From: Gracilibacillus suaedae
GTDB lineage: Bacteria > Bacillota > Bacilli > Bacillales > Amphibacillaceae
Length of the DNA stretch: 64,000 nucleotides
Reading direction: 5' to 3'
NCBI RefSeq assembly: GCF_017599345.1
Contig: NZ_JAGFVL010000032.1
Coordinates: 124,001 to 188,000, forward strand
The notes below the pieces were generated by a model that did not search any database, was not told the DNA's origin, and saw only the letters and a program-made list of their open reading frames with translations. Shown piece after piece: positions 27,734 through 36,594 of this stretch (position 1 is its first letter; the number at the start of each line of letters is the position of its first letter). The position numbers and the translations under genes were made by a program.

Positions 27734-27771
27734 CGTTTATCACGGTGCTAGCCGTCTGTAATAATCTCACT
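27734..27771 (+). repeat. Dispersed intergenic repeat, copy R3 (shortened)
   Basis: CGTTTATCACGGTGCTAGC, CGTCTGTAATAATCTCACTT: the left part matches R1 and R2, but the CCCCACTGATCAT middle is missing and it runs straight into TCTCAC. An internal deletion of the element is inferred. The rest of 27544-27979 shows no gene. Confidence 0.6.
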
Positions 27772-27979
27772 TTATGCTACTTCAACGAATAATATATACA
27801 AACCACTTTTTCCAATTGCATATCTTAAGAGCTAGCGAAGCTAATAGCTTGAAAGATTAAGTAAAATTCAATAAAGTGACACCGCTATTAATTTATGTTT
27901 TCATATCATTATAAGATTATAAATTGCACGCAATATAATGAAGTACTTTCCATAATTTCTTGATAAAGGATGATATAAG

Positions 27980-28348
27980 ATGGGACATGTATGCGGAAAA
28001 ACATATAATTGCGAAAAAGAATTAACACTTGCAGTTATCGGTGGTAAATGGAAAATATTGATCTTGTGGCATTTAGGTAAAGAAGGAACCAAACGTTTTA
28101 GCGAACTTAAATCGCTAATGCCGGGTATCACACAAAGAATGTTAGTCAATCAATTAAGGGAGTTAGAAGAAGATCGGATTATTCACAGGGAAGTTTACCC
28201 AGTAGTCCCACCTAAAGTGGAATATTCTTTAACCAACCACGGCCAAACTTTGATGCCTATACTTGATTCATTATACGAGTGGGGTAAAAATTATATGGAG
28301 GTTGCCTTACAGGATCGAGACGATATAAAGATACTAGAAAATTCCTGA
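27980..28348 (+). CDS. hxlR: HxlR-family regulator (formaldehyde sensor)
   Basis: Winged-helix activator of 122 aa. It begins [15 protein letters not shown], placing Cys11 and Lys13 exactly as in B. subtilis HxlR, where formaldehyde crosslinks these residues to switch on hxlAB. The HTH and wing follow ([39 protein letters not shown]). It lies upstream of hxlA in the same direction, whereas B. subtilis has it divergent, and is separated from it by a terminator and a 500-base repeat-bearing spacer. Start by family fit and a weak AAAGGATGA site. Confidence 0.85.
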   Translation: MGHVCGKTYNCEKELTLAVIGGKWKILILWHLGKEGTKRFSELKSLMPGITQRMLVNQLRELEEDRIIHREVYPVVPPKVEYSLTNHGQTLMPILDSLYEWGKNYMEVALQDRDDIKILENS

Positions 28349-28350
28349 TG

Positions 28351-28389
28351 AAAACATCTGTCATGATTATGGTGACAGGTGTTTTTTTA
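28351..28389 (+). terminator. Intrinsic terminator after hxlR
   Basis: ACATCTGTCA pairs with TGACAGGTGT (one G-U) and runs into TTTTTTT. Confidence 0.75.
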
Positions 28390-28601
28390 TAAGGGCAGAA
28401 TGTATATAACCCTTGGTATTACAACTTGAAAGATAGCTACTGCAAGTCAACCACTAAGGCTGACCGTTTCGTTCTCTGACACTTTTGGGGATGGATATAG
28501 CTTAAATTTAAGTACCAAAAAGAACCTTCCTAAACACTAAATTGGTACTAAATCATAAAACTCTCATCCATGTGTATCTGTAAGAAGTTTCAGTATTTGT
28601 T

Positions 28602-28752
28602 CTAGCGGTGCTAACTGTCTGTAATAACCCCCACCTCAAGCTTCAAGTAACACAAAGATAAGTTTAGATATAACAGAGACGATTACACTCTGATAAGTTT
28701 CGTTAATGATCAGTGGGAGTCAAAACCTCGAGTATCATAGCCTCACTTTATA
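28602..28752 (+). repeat. Dispersed intergenic repeat, copy R4 (extended)
   Basis: The left part, TAGCGGTGCTAACTGTCTG then TAATAACCCCCAC, is in direct orientation; after about 75 bases, GATCAGTGGGAGT (28709-28721) appears inverted relative to the CCCACTGATC of R1/R2, followed by ATCATAGCCTCACTTTA (28734-28750) in direct orientation. CCCCCAC and GTGGGAG can pair across the insert. No gene is seen in 28390-28867; the hxlA promoter should lie here but is not defined. Confidence 0.5.
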
Positions 28753-28867
28753 GATACTAAGTGAATTTTTTGTAACTATATGAGATTAAAGTGCGTACTT
28801 CCGCTTTTTTATATGCCATTTTACAATAGAGGTGTAACAGAAATTATAAATAGTAGGAGTGAAGAAA

Positions 28868-29509
28868 ATGGAACTTCAATTAGCATTAGATCTAGTTAAC
28901 ATTCCAGAAGGTAAAGAAGTTGTAAATGAGGTACAAGACCATATTGATATTGTAGAAATTGGTACACCTGTTGTGATAAACGAAGGATTAAAAGCTGTGA
29001 AGGAAATGAAAGATGCATTCCCTCATTTAAAAGTATTAGCTGATTTAAAAATCATGGATGCTGGTGCCTATGAAGTTATGAAAGCTTCTGAGGCAGGAGC
29101 TGATATTGTAACGGTACTTGGTGCAACAGATGATGCAACCATTAAGGGTGCGGTTGAAGAAGCGAGAAAGCATGGCTCCAAAATTCTTGTCGATATGATT
29201 AATGTAAAAGATTTAGAGCAACGTGCTAAAGAAGTAGATAATCTAGGTGTGGATTATATTTGTGTCCATACAGGATATGACTTACAAGCTGAGGGAGAAA
29301 ATCCCTTTAAACAGCTCGAAGCGATTAAGGCTATAGTGAGAAATGCGAAAACTGCCGTTGCAGGAGGCATTAAATTAGCAACGATTCCAGAAGTTGTTCA
29401 ATCACAGCCTGATCTTGTCATTGTAGGTGGTGGCATCACAGGTCAAGATAATAAAAAAGCTGTAGCATCTGAGATAAAAGAAGTAATGGATAAAGAGAAA
29501 ATCAGTTAA
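28868..29509 (+). CDS. hxlA: 3-hexulose-6-phosphate synthase
   Basis: First enzyme of the ribulose monophosphate path: condenses formaldehyde with ribulose 5-phosphate. TIM-barrel protein of 213 aa of the orotidine-phosphate-decarboxylase superfamily. It begins MELQLALDLVN and contains LADLKIMDAGAYE, VTVLGATDD, VDMINVKD, CVHTGYDLQ and VAGGIKLATI, the phosphate-binding end. ATG at 28868 follows TAGGAGTG; a GTG at 28859 overlaps the site. It is followed after 16 bases by hxlB. Confidence 0.95.
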   Translation: MELQLALDLVNIPEGKEVVNEVQDHIDIVEIGTPVVINEGLKAVKEMKDAFPHLKVLADLKIMDAGAYEVMKASEAGADIVTVLGATDDATIKGAVEEARKHGSKILVDMINVKDLEQRAKEVDNLGVDYICVHTGYDLQAEGENPFKQLEAIKAIVRNAKTAVAGGIKLATIPEVVQSQPDLVIVGGGITGQDNKKAVASEIKEVMDKEKIS

Positions 29510-29525
29510 AAGGACGGAGTCTATG

Positions 29526-30083
29526 ATGCAGACTACTCAATTTATGTTAACAGTTCTTGAGGAATTGAAGCGTACAGCAAATCTTACAAAAGATGAAGAA
29601 GCGGAACGACTATTGGATGCAATAATGCAATCTCAAAAAATATTTGTTGCTGGTACAGGAAGATCGGGGTTTATGGGAAAATCATTTGCCATGAGATTAA
29701 TGCACATGGATCTAGAGGTGTATGTTGTTGGTGAGACGGTAACACCTAGTATTGGCATGAACGATTTATTAATTATTGGCTCGGGATCAGGAGAAACGAA
29801 GAGTTTACTAGCAATGGCTGAAAAAGCGAAAAGCATTGGTGCAACTGTAGCAGTTGTTACAACATCTACTGAATCTAGTATTGGTAACTTGGCGAATATT
29901 TCTGTGAAAATTCCTGCTAAAGCAAAGGCGGATAATGAGAGTGAGCACGATACGATTCAACCAATGGGTTCGTTATTTGAACAATCTTTATTACTATTCT
30001 ATGATTCATTGATATTAAAATTGATGAAGAACAAAGAATTACAGGGTAGTTCGATGTATACGCAACACGCTAACTTAGAGTAA
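29526..30083 (+). CDS. hxlB: 6-phospho-3-hexuloisomerase
   Basis: SIS-domain isomerase of 185 aa that converts hexulose 6-phosphate to fructose 6-phosphate, completing formaldehyde fixation. Visible signatures: VAGTGRSGFMGKSFAMRLMH, IIGSGSGETKSLLAMA, and the conserved end QPMGSLFEQSLLLFYD and QHANLE. ATGATG gives two possible starts (29523, 29526); the second aligns with known HxlB proteins. It forms an operon with hxlA. Confidence 0.95.
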   Translation: MQTTQFMLTVLEELKRTANLTKDEEAERLLDAIMQSQKIFVAGTGRSGFMGKSFAMRLMHMDLEVYVVGETVTPSIGMNDLLIIGSGSGETKSLLAMAEKAKSIGATVAVVTTSTESSIGNLANISVKIPAKAKADNESEHDTIQPMGSLFEQSLLLFYDSLILKLMKNKELQGSSMYTQHANLE

Positions 30084-30092
30084 GCTATTTGA

Positions 30093-30139
30093 TAGGGCGA
30101 GCCAAATGATGAGTCTACCTCACTTTGGCCGTCCTTTTT
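30093..30139 (+). terminator. Intrinsic terminator after hxlB
   Basis: AGGGCGAGCCAAATGATGAG can pair imperfectly with CTCACTTTGGCCGTCCT, followed by TTTTT. Confidence 0.6.
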
Positions 30140-30280
30140 GGATTCAGGATTAAACATTTTGTTCAAGTTGCGAAAATATGATAAGTATTTAAATTTTGAT
30201 AGATTCTTTATATTACCTTCATCTCATCTTTATTTCCTTCTATTAATCTTACAATGAATAAACAATTAGGAGGAGAATAG

Positions 30281-30970
30281 ATGAGGAACATTGTAAAATA
30301 TTCCTTCTGGCTTTTCGTTATTATTGTAATATTTTTATCTTTCAAAGAATTAATAAATAATAAGGAAGATTTGGGAGCGAAAGGTAGTGAGGAGAGTTCT
30401 CCTCAAATGGTGGAGAAGCAAAACGATGAAACTATTAAGGTAGTGGTTGATCCTGGGCATGGTGGAGTTGACCCAGGAGCTATAGGTGCAAGTGGTTCTT
30501 ATGAAAAGGATTTTACACTTGACCTCTCGAAAAAGTTAGTAGCTTTACTAGAGAATGACCCAAATTTAGAAGTCCTTATGACAAGAGAAGGGGATCAATT
30601 TCTTTCGTCAGAGGCTAGAGAAAGGCCGAACTTTGCCAATGATTTAGACGCTGATTTATTTCTCTCCATTCACGCCAACACATACTCAGATCCTAGTGTG
30701 TCAGGAACGGAGACGTTCTATTATGATCAAAATTCCAAGCCGCTGGCAGATACGATTCATAAGCATCTTGTGAACGCGACAGGTTATAATGACAGAGGTG
30801 TAAAACAGGAAAACTTTTTTGTACTAAAAGACACTAATATGCCAGCCGTATTGTTAGAAATAGGTTATTTAACAAATCCACAGGATGAGCAGAAAATGAT
30901 GACGGATGTTTTTCAGCAATCTGTTGCGGAAGCTATTACAGATGGAATAAATGAGTATTTAGATGGGTGA
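30281..30970 (+). CDS. N-acetylmuramoyl-L-alanine amidase, CwlD-like
   Basis: Zinc amidase (Amidase_3) of 229 aa that cleaves the muramic-acid-to-peptide bond. An N-terminal signal anchor (about 8-24) precedes the catalytic domain: VVVDPGHGGVDPGAIG (first zinc His), the Glu in YEKDFTLDLS, SIHANTYSD (second His) and PAVLLEIGYLTN (catalytic Glu). Size and layout suit CwlD, which makes spore-cortex muramic lactam, but a vegetative hydrolase is possible. ATG at 30281 follows AGGAGGAG. Confidence 0.85.
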   Translation: MRNIVKYSFWLFVIIVIFLSFKELINNKEDLGAKGSEESSPQMVEKQNDETIKVVVDPGHGGVDPGAIGASGSYEKDFTLDLSKKLVALLENDPNLEVLMTREGDQFLSSEARERPNFANDLDADLFLSIHANTYSDPSVSGTETFYYDQNSKPLADTIHKHLVNATGYNDRGVKQENFFVLKDTNMPAVLLEIGYLTNPQDEQKMMTDVFQQSVAEAITDGINEYLDG

Positions 30971-31000
30971 AAAGTAATGCCAAGCTCGACCATGCGGAGT

Positions 31001-31048
31001 AAAAGAATCCTAAAGGTTGAAACACTCTTTTGGGATTCTTTAATTTTG
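31001..31048 (+). terminator. Bidirectional terminator
   Basis: AAAAGAATCCTAAA and TTTTGGGATTCTTT form the stem between the amidase and the convergent TetR gene. Confidence 0.7.
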
Positions 31049-31057
31049 GTCTTACTA

Positions 31058-31930
31058 TCATATTGCTTTCAAATAATTCCACACCGCATTTGTAAATAGT
31101 TGTACCTGAGACACCATCGTTGTCCCCTCAAATAATTGAAGAAACGGATTCAACAGTTTCTTGACAACAATCTTACGGATACGATCACGTTCTAATTCGC
31201 TTAAGATCACATCAAAAAGATCCTGCTGTTCTTCATTAAAATAATATTGAGTTTGTAATTGCTCTGCCATTTCCATTACTTCAGCTTTCGTTACCATCTT
31301 TTTATGGACATTTCTATGAAGTAAGTCAATCGCGTCATTATGTAAAAAGCCACGATCGTTCTTTTGCATCTCTGGTATAAGCACTTCTACATAAGACAAA
31401 ATGGTTTCGATTAATTCATGTAAAGTATATTGGCTGTTTGTTAAATTAAGCGTAAACAACATATATTGCAACATGCCAAAATACAATATCGTTGCCTCTG
31501 TCGCATACTCCCGAATATCTTCTCCTATAACATCAATGAGCCGATTCGCTAACCATTCCATTTCAATTACGCGATGCTGTACCACTAGTTTTTTTAACTC
31601 TGCTTGATCAGAAGACAGTATATTTTCAAATAGCGTTCGTAAATTTTTTTCCTCATTCAGCTTCATGATAATCGTAATTTGTTCGATTAAGACCTCTCGA
31701 TCCTGTGGGTCCTTTCCAATTTGGATAGCAACTCGTTGCTGAGTGGCATCATAACGGATGTTTTCTAATATTTCAGCAATACAATCATTTTTGGAAGAAA
31801 AATAATTGTAAAAGGTCCCTTTAGAGATGTTCGCTTTGTCGATAATCTCTTGAATTGATGTTTGCTGAAAACCTTTTTCGATAAATAACTTCAAAGCAAT
31901 ATCTGTTACTTTCCTTTTGCGCTCATTCAT
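31058..31930 (-). CDS. TetR-family repressor of the adjacent efflux gene
   Basis: Repressor of 290 aa. Residues 1-50 hold the TetR helix-turn-helix (IALKLFIEKGFQQTSIQEI, then ISKGTFYNYFSSK). The ligand domain is long for the family (usually 180-220 aa in total). ATG at 31930 lies five bases behind GGAG; an in-frame start at 31990 would overlap the palindromic operator. It is divergent from the MFS exporter, and the 31-bp palindrome between them is its probable operator. Confidence 0.85.
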   Translation of the reverse strand: MNERKRKVTDIALKLFIEKGFQQTSIQEIIDKANISKGTFYNYFSSKNDCIAEILENIRYDATQQRVAIQIGKDPQDREVLIEQITIIMKLNEEKNLRTLFENILSSDQAELKKLVVQHRVIEMEWLANRLIDVIGEDIREYATEATILYFGMLQYMLFTLNLTNSQYTLHELIETILSYVEVLIPEMQKNDRGFLHNDAIDLLHRNVHKKMVTKAEVMEMAEQLQTQYYFNEEQQDLFDVILSELERDRIRKIVVKKLLNPFLQLFEGTTMVSQVQLFTNAVWNYLKAI

Positions 31931-31985
31931 CACTTCTCCATCCCCTTCTATATGAAGTAGTATACGTTTCTTTGGTTGGAAAAAC

Positions 31986-32016
31986 AACATTTTTATACTA
32001 TTAGTATAAAAATGTT
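31986..32016. promoter_or_regulatory. Perfect 31-bp palindromic operator (TetR type)
   Basis: AACATTTTTATACTA (31986-32000), one T, then its exact complement TAGTATAAAAATGTT (32002-32016). It lies between a TetR gene and the MFS gene it probably controls. Confidence 0.8.
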
Positions 32017-32043
32017 GAAAAAATTAAACTATAGGTATAAAAT
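32015..32043 (+). promoter_or_regulatory. Promoter of the MFS exporter gene
   Basis: TTGAAA at 32015-32020 and TAAAAT at 32038-32043, spacer 17. The palindromic operator ends inside the -35 box, consistent with repression by blocking polymerase. Confidence 0.5.
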
Positions 32044-32085
32044 AATCAAGTCAAAACAATTTAGTAAAGATAAGAGGGAAAAATT

Positions 32086-33591
32086 ATGCATACACAATTG
32101 AATAAGACACCATATTTGATGATCAGTATTTTGTTTGTCGGTGCTTTCGTCTCATTTTTGAATAATTCACTGTTAAATGTTGCTCTGCCATCGATTATGG
32201 TGGATTTAGAGCTTAAAGACTATTCTACCGTACAATGGCTTGCGACAGGATACATGCTTGTCAGCGGAATTCTAATTCCTGCATCAGCATTTTTGATTAC
32301 ACGTTTTTCAAACCGTAATTTATTTATTACGGCAATGACAATCTTTGCATTAGGAACAGCACTAGCTGCTTTTGCACCTAACTTTGGAATATTGTTAATT
32401 GGACGTATGGTTCAAGCTGCTGGCTCTTCGGTAATGGGACCTTTATTAATGAACATTATGTTAGTCAGTTTCCCGCGTGAAAAGCGAGGTGCTGCTATGG
32501 GAGTTTTCGGTATGGTGATGATTGCTGCACCAGCAATTGGACCTACATTATCAGGTTATATCGTGGAATACCATAACTGGAGATTACTTTTTGAAATGAT
32601 TTTACCATTAGCTATTATCAGTTTAGGACTGGCGATTTGGAAGTTCCAAAATGTGATGGAGCAAAATAAAGAAGCCACACTTGATTATTTATCTCTTGTT
32701 TTATCCAGTCTTGGTTTTGGTGGGATACTTTATGGAGTAAGTAATGCAAGCTCACAAGGTTGGGATGATACGATCGTGTTAACAACATTGATCGTTGGAG
32801 GTATTGCGTTAATTTTATTTGTGATTCGTCAATTAAACATGAAGGAACCATTGTTAGATTTACGTCCATATAAATATCCAATGTTCGCACTCGCATCAAT
32901 CATTATGATTGTTAATGCAGTTGCGATGTTCTCAGGTATGATTTTAACACCTGCGTATGTACAGGATGTTCGCGGTATCTCACCACTTCACTCCGGTTTA
33001 ATGTTACTTCCAGGTGCGCTTATTATGGGAATTATGTCTCCCATTACAGGAAGACTGTTTGATAAATTTGGCCCGCGTATCTTAGGAATTGTCGGACTAA
33101 CTGTTACAGGGGTGTCAACTTATTTGTTAGCACATGTACAAATTGATTCAACTTATACGTATATTGTTCTAGTTTATTCTTTGCGAATGTTTGGGATGGC
33201 GATGGTAATGATGCCAATCATGACAAATGGTTTGAATCAGCTACCAACATCGTTGAATCCACATGGAACAGCAATCAATAATACAGCACAGCAAGTATCA
33301 GGATCGATCGGTACAGCTGTTATGGTAACCATTATGAACTCTGTAGCAACATCAGAAGGTGAAAAATTAATGAGTGGAGTTGATCCAACCACCTTAACAG
33401 AAGCTTCAACAGCTTCCATGACACAGCAAGCATTACTTAGTGGAATCCAGTATTCATTTTATGTGGCGCTAGGAATTAATATCGTCGCGCTCGTACTTTC
33501 CTTATTTATGAAACGAGTGGATACGAGTGACAAAGCGGTACGAGAAATTGAGAAGCAAGAAACAAACACGTTAGAACCAGCAGTAGAATAA
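32086..33591 (+). CDS. DHA2-family MFS multidrug exporter
   Basis: Proton-driven drug exporter of 501 aa with about 14 membrane helices, the DHA2 (EmrB/LmrB) type. Helix 1 carries NNSLLNVALPSIMVDL, and the motif C region reads GMVMIAAPAIGPTLSGYIV. The C-terminal 30 residues are hydrophilic. It is divergent from the TetR gene, forming a self-contained inducible resistance unit; the drug is unknown. Terminator follows. Confidence 0.92.
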   Translation: MHTQLNKTPYLMISILFVGAFVSFLNNSLLNVALPSIMVDLELKDYSTVQWLATGYMLVSGILIPASAFLITRFSNRNLFITAMTIFALGTALAAFAPNFGILLIGRMVQAAGSSVMGPLLMNIMLVSFPREKRGAAMGVFGMVMIAAPAIGPTLSGYIVEYHNWRLLFEMILPLAIISLGLAIWKFQNVMEQNKEATLDYLSLVLSSLGFGGILYGVSNASSQGWDDTIVLTTLIVGGIALILFVIRQLNMKEPLLDLRPYKYPMFALASIIMIVNAVAMFSGMILTPAYVQDVRGISPLHSGLMLLPGALIMGIMSPITGRLFDKFGPRILGIVGLTVTGVSTYLLAHVQIDSTYTYIVLVYSLRMFGMAMVMMPIMTNGLNQLPTSLNPHGTAINNTAQQVSGSIGTAVMVTIMNSVATSEGEKLMSGVDPTTLTEASTASMTQQALLSGIQYSFYVALGINIVALVLSLFMKRVDTSDKAVREIEKQETNTLEPAVE

Positions 33592-33600
33592 TAATAACGG

Positions 33601-33646
33601 AAAGGCGTAGTACCTACATTTTCCTGTGTAGGCACTGCGCCTTTTT
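33601..33646 (+). terminator. Terminator after the MFS gene
   Basis: AAAGGCGTAGTACCTACA pairs with TGTAGGCACTGCGCCTTT, then TTT. Confidence 0.75.
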
Positions 33647-33665
33647 AGATAATGGGAATTGTTAA

Positions 33666-33832
33666 GTTGCCAGAAAAGTAGCGGAAGTTGCCAGTAAAAT
33701 CAAAAAGTTGCCAGAAAAGTAGGGGAAGTTGTCAGTAAAATCAAAAAAGTTGCCAGAAAAGTAGCGGAAGTTGCCAGTAAAATCAAAAAAGTTGCCAGAA
33801 AAGTAGCGGAAGTTGCCAGTAAAACCTAGTAA
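33666..33832 (+). repeat. Tandem array A: eight 20-21-bp GTTGCCAG units
   Basis: GTTGCCAG (once GTTGTCAG) starts at 33666, 33687, 33707, 33728, 33749, 33770, 33791 and 33812, a period of 21 bases (one unit is 20). Units alternate between an A form (GTTGCCAGAAAAGTAGCGGA) and a T form (GTTGCCAGTAAAATCAAAAA), so the true unit is a 42-bp dimer repeated four times. A frame stays open on the minus strand only because 21 is a multiple of three. The rest of 33592-33985 is otherwise empty. Confidence 0.9.
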
Positions 33833-33985
33833 ATAGCCAAGCAACTTCCCGCATTTTCAAAAGGTACTACTTCATAACAAATATAAAACCGCCAGTCATG
33901 TTGCGCCAATTCTTGGTAGCTCACTATTCCTTTAACTCGAGCGAATGCAATTTTTAGATTTTAACATATACAGGGAGGAAGAATA

Positions 33986-34855
33986 ATGGAAAATGTAATT
34001 GAATTACGGAATGTCAATAAATCTTTTAAAGGTTTTCAATTAAAGGATTTTTCTATGACGGTTAAGAAAGGATTTGTAACCGGTTTTATCGGTGGAAATG
34101 GCGTTGGGAAATCAACAACCATTAATCTGATTATGAATTTGCTACAGCCTGATAGTGGAACGATTTCTATATTTGGATTGAACTATAAGCAACATGAGAA
34201 AGAGATTAAACAGCGAATTGGTTTTGTTTTCGATGATAATATCTTTTATGAGCATTTAACACTGACAGAAATGAGACGAATTATAAAACGTGCCTATTCC
34301 AATTGGGATGACAATCTATTTCGGTATTATGTCGAACAATTTGAACTACCATTAAATAAAAAGATTAAAACATTTTCAAAAGGAATGATGATGAAAGCTT
34401 CGTTAACAATAGCTTTATCCCATCATGCAGAGTTAATTGTTATGGATGAACCTACATCTGGCCTGGACCCAGTTTTTCGCAGAGAGTTTTTAGATGTATT
34501 GCATCGTTTAATGGAAAATGAGGATAAGACGATCTTTTTCTCCACTCATATAACAACAGACTTAGACAGTATTGCAGACTACATTATATTTATTGATAAA
34601 GGTCAACATATATTTACGAAAGAATCGACGCAAATTGAAGAAGAGTATGCGATCGTTAAAGGGGAAACGGAACTGTTAGATGCTGACACGAAAAAGGAAT
34701 TTATCTCCATTCGCAAGTCAAATCACGGTTTTGAGGCGTTAACAGCAAATAAAAGTCGTATAGAAGAAATGTTTGGTCAAATGGTTTTGATTGAAAAACC
34801 ATCCATTGAAGATATTATGTTCTATACGAAAAAAGGAGCGGAATGGCATGTGTAA
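33986..34855 (+). CDS. ABC transporter ATP-binding protein (YtrB/CcmA type)
   Basis: ATPase subunit of an ABC exporter, 289 aa. Walker A is GGNGVGKST (about 37-45), signature FSKGMMMKAS (about 131-140), Walker B LIVMDEPTSGLDP (about 152-164), H-loop in STHITTD. The C-terminal 80 residues are a separate regulatory extension. ATG follows AGGGAGGA. Its stop overlaps the start of the membrane subunit by eight bases. Confidence 0.93.
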   Translation: MENVIELRNVNKSFKGFQLKDFSMTVKKGFVTGFIGGNGVGKSTTINLIMNLLQPDSGTISIFGLNYKQHEKEIKQRIGFVFDDNIFYEHLTLTEMRRIIKRAYSNWDDNLFRYYVEQFELPLNKKIKTFSKGMMMKASLTIALSHHAELIVMDEPTSGLDPVFRREFLDVLHRLMENEDKTIFFSTHITTDLDSIADYIIFIDKGQHIFTKESTQIEEEYAIVKGETELLDADTKKEFISIRKSNHGFEALTANKSRIEEMFGQMVLIEKPSIEDIMFYTKKGAEWHV

Positions 34856-35456
34856 TTTGATCTGGAAGGATATAGTACTACAAAAGAAAGGCTCATTGAT
34901 ATTGTTACCTGCTTTATTTGGGTATATAGTATATAATCCATCATACATTTGGATAGGGTTCGTATTTAGTGTCGTTATTATTCTGGATGTTTTCGCAAAG
35001 GATGAGGATTCGGCCGTCAACAAGTTGCTTAATTCTCTTCCATATACACGGAGAGAAGTTGTCAGTTCTAAATATATAGGAGCTATTATTTTTACCTTGT
35101 TAGTAGTTTTTGCCATGTTTATAGGAGGTTTGCTGTTTCATAGAGAAGTGCCTGCTTGGAAAGAAACTATGTTAATGGTTAGTCTATCTATGATAGCTAT
35201 CTCATTCATCCTTCCATTTTTATATAAATTCAAAACGCAATATATCTTTAGAGCTTTTCTATTTTTATTTGTTGTTTATATGATAGTAATTAATACTTTT
35301 ATTAAAAATTTGAATGATATTTTAAGAGAATTTGTACAAACAATCTTAACTTTGCAAGATCCTTCTGTGTTTTTGATGATGATATTGTCAATTATTGTGC
35401 TATATAGCTTTTCATGGCTGCTTTCGATTCGAATTTATAGAAATAAAGTATTTTAA
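34848..35456 (+). CDS. ABC-2-type permease subunit
   Basis: Membrane subunit of 202 aa with about six hydrophobic helices; contains LNSLPYTRREVVSSKYIG, typical of ABC-2 permeases next to YtrB-like ATPases. ATG at 34848 follows AAAAGGAG and overlaps the ATPase stop, implying coupled translation. Substrate unknown; transporters of this class often handle antibiotics or peptides at the envelope. Confidence 0.85.
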   Translation: MCNLIWKDIVLQKKGSLILLPALFGYIVYNPSYIWIGFVFSVVIILDVFAKDEDSAVNKLLNSLPYTRREVVSSKYIGAIIFTLLVVFAMFIGGLLFHREVPAWKETMLMVSLSMIAISFILPFLYKFKTQYIFRAFLFLFVVYMIVINTFIKNLNDILREFVQTILTLQDPSVFLMMILSIIVLYSFSWLLSIRIYRNKVF

Positions 35457-35473
35457 AATTGGAGGTATGGTAG

Positions 35474-36316
35474 ATGAGGTGGGGCGTTCTATTATTAGCT
35501 GGATGGGCAACGATAACTGGTGGGCTGTTTCTAGGTTCTCTGACAGGAACTGTTGTTGCTGAACAGTTTGGTTTTACTAGAAATTATCGGTTATTGACGC
35601 AAGGTCTTGTCATGACCGGGGTTGTTGTCCCAATTATTTTATGTTTGTATCAATACTTCTACCGAATAACAGGTGTTAAGCCGAAGAAAGTAATTTATAA
35701 TTGGAAGAAAGCTTATCACTTTTTTACTGGGATGTTGCTAGCTATTGGCTTAGCTTTTTTGGGTATTTTCCTTGCGACCTCACTTGGTTGGATCTCGATA
35801 GAAAAATGGCATACCCCCGATCAATGGCTGATTGCATTACTCGTTAATATGGGTATTGCCTTTTTATATGAGGCATTACCAGAAGAACTCGCTTTGCGTG
35901 GATTTGTGTTTGATATTTTACGTTATCGTTTTGCCACTTGGGCTGCCGTTCTATTACAAACACTGTTATTTCTTTCCGTTCCATTAACCACAACACTGTT
36001 ACAAGTGCTGATTGGGCTTTCACCTGGGAATAGTATTAATGTTGGATATATTATGCTGATCCTTTTGTTCGGTATTTGTTTGCAGTTACTGCGTCTCTGG
36101 ACTGGAAGTTTGTGGACAGCAATCGGTTTTCATTTAGCATACTTAGAGATCACAAGATTTGTCGTTAATAATAATTATGGTCCGTCGATTTTAAGTTATC
36201 ATGAATCATTTCCTGGACTAGGTGTTTTATTTATATCGCTCGGAATGATAGTAGTTGGTGGTATTGTAGTCTCTCTTTTTATTTTAGGTATGAAGCGTTT
36301 GTTGCAAAAAAATTAG
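35474..36316 (+). CDS. CPBP-family intramembrane metalloprotease
   Basis: Membrane protein of 280 aa with about eight helices. CPBP (Abi) motif 1 is PEELALRGFVFDILR (Glu-Glu and Arg) and motif 2 includes AIGFHLAYLEI (His). Bacterial members act in bacteriocin self-immunity or regulated proteolysis. ATG is eight bases behind GGAGG. It is 17 bases behind the permease, so an ATPase-permease-protease operon is likely, possibly an immunity module (inference). Confidence 0.88.
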   Translation: MRWGVLLLAGWATITGGLFLGSLTGTVVAEQFGFTRNYRLLTQGLVMTGVVVPIILCLYQYFYRITGVKPKKVIYNWKKAYHFFTGMLLAIGLAFLGIFLATSLGWISIEKWHTPDQWLIALLVNMGIAFLYEALPEELALRGFVFDILRYRFATWAAVLLQTLLFLSVPLTTTLLQVLIGLSPGNSINVGYIMLILLFGICLQLLRLWTGSLWTAIGFHLAYLEITRFVVNNNYGPSILSYHESFPGLGVLFISLGMIVVGGIVVSLFILGMKRLLQKN

Positions 36317-36340
36317 ACCTATGTGTATTATCATTACAAT

Positions 36341-36382
36341 AAAAAGGGGCCGATCATCGTTATTTTATGATCGGCCTCTTAT
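36341..36382 (+). terminator. Terminator after the ABC-CPBP operon
   Basis: AGGGGCCGATCAT and ATGATCGGCCTCTT pair across a short T-rich loop; the A-run before it allows use in both directions. Nothing else is recognisable up to 36594. Confidence 0.75.
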
Positions 36383-36594
36383 TGGTTAGATCATATTTAT
36401 AATTCTATCCGTTTTGAGCTTGTTCAAGTTGATAAGCTCACCTCATCGCTTTAATTGTCTTTCCTTTAAATGTTGCCTGATCAACAATCTCCCGCTTATC
36501 TTTTTTAGTAATTTGCTAATAAAGGTGTAGTTATTTTCGTATCGATGACCATTGTACTTAGAGTTATTGTAAGTTGAGAAAAGAGGAATAAGCG

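Noticed and set aside
33666-33832. CRISPR array
   Set aside because: The repeat core is only 8 bases, the period is 21, fillers repeat themselves and no cas genes are present.
33662-33844. Open 60-codon frame on the minus strand with repeated TGNFRYFSGNF
   Set aside because: The frame is open only because the 21-bp repeat is a multiple of three; no ribosome site, and the repeat is better explained as non-coding DNA.
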